A stretch of 5,719 nt of DNA from assembly GCA_943330985.1 (NCBI GenBank), contig CALQJV010000095.1:1-5719 (forward strand), read 5' to 3'. Shown piece by piece: positions 5,636 through 5,719 of the stretch. Source of the stretch: Chitinophaga pinensis. Its GTDB lineage: Bacteria; Bacteroidota; Bacteroidia; M30B66. Numbering within the stretch: position 1 is the stretch's first letter; each line of letters opens with the position of its first letter. The translations under genes were made by a program, and so were the position numbers. The notes beneath the pieces are model-generated. The model did no database searches, was not told where the DNA came from, and saw only the letters and a program-made list of their open reading frames with translations.

Positions 5636-5719
5636 TCTATCGTAATGGCCATTTTTAAGTTTGTCTTTGATGCTCGAAAAGGCATTGATTGTATAGTCAA
5701 CATCTTCGAGTGTATGCAC
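5612..5719 (-). CDS. C-terminus of a probable PLP-dependent aminotransferase/alpha-oxoamine synthase-like enzyme (partial)
   Basis: On the minus strand the frame is open from the window edge to a TAA at 5614-5612, giving 35 residues: VHTLEDVDYTINAFSSIKDK, LKNGHYDRAMEKVMG. The H-T-x-E-D-V-D-Y-T-I-x-A-F pattern near a C-terminus is common in fold-type I PLP enzymes, such as the glycine C-acetyltransferase / 8-amino-7-oxononanoate synthase / serine palmitoyltransferase group and related aminotransferases. That a real gene ends here is well supported by the good terminator just behind it. The precise enzyme cannot be told from the tail alone. Its 3' end is the sequence duplicated at 4026-4104. 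Confidence 0.65.
   Translation of the reverse strand: MHTLEDVDYTINAFSSIKDKLKNGHYDRAMEKVMG

Overview
The window is AT-rich and reads as a Bacteroidetes chromosome, probably Flavobacteriales. Three things point there: promoter-like TTG / TAnnTTTG pairs, almost no Shine-Dalgarno sequences, and protein types common in that group (a PAS-LuxR regulator, RCC1-repeat remnants, and a PIN toxin with a tiny downstream antitoxin). The genus is not determined.

Left part (1-3169), ordinary chromosome. The 3' two thirds of pntB (NAD(P) transhydrogenase beta subunit) is followed by a co-directional PAS-LuxR transcriptional regulator (991-1782). That gene converges, 7 nt apart, with a large multi-pass membrane protein on the minus strand (1790-3169), perhaps a glycosyltransferase-C or polymerase-like protein.

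Middle and right part (3170-5611), a small accessory patch built around toxin-antitoxin (TA) loci. A type VII-like MntA/HepT pair runs on the plus strand. mntA (3246-3548) is intact, but hepT (about 3538-3876) carries an in-frame TAA at its 18th codon and has lost a normal start, although its RX4HXY catalytic motif survives. Next comes a roughly 1.4 kb segment (4105-5511) bounded by two direct copies of a sequence of about 80-120 bp. The right copy is the genuine 3' end and terminator of the gene that leaves the window. The left copy is a decayed duplicate of it. Between the copies lie an RCC1-repeat fragment cut exactly at the left repeat, a minus-strand PIN (VapC-like) toxin overlapping by 11 nt a 51-residue antitoxin, and a short histidine-kinase-like fragment cut at the right repeat.

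Right edge (5612-5719). The minus-strand C-terminus of a probable PLP-dependent fold-type I enzyme.

The main story is an insertion of TA cargo just behind the terminator of a core gene, with duplication of that gene's 3' end. The patch has since been eroding, as shown by the dead hepT and by gene fragments with sharp ends.
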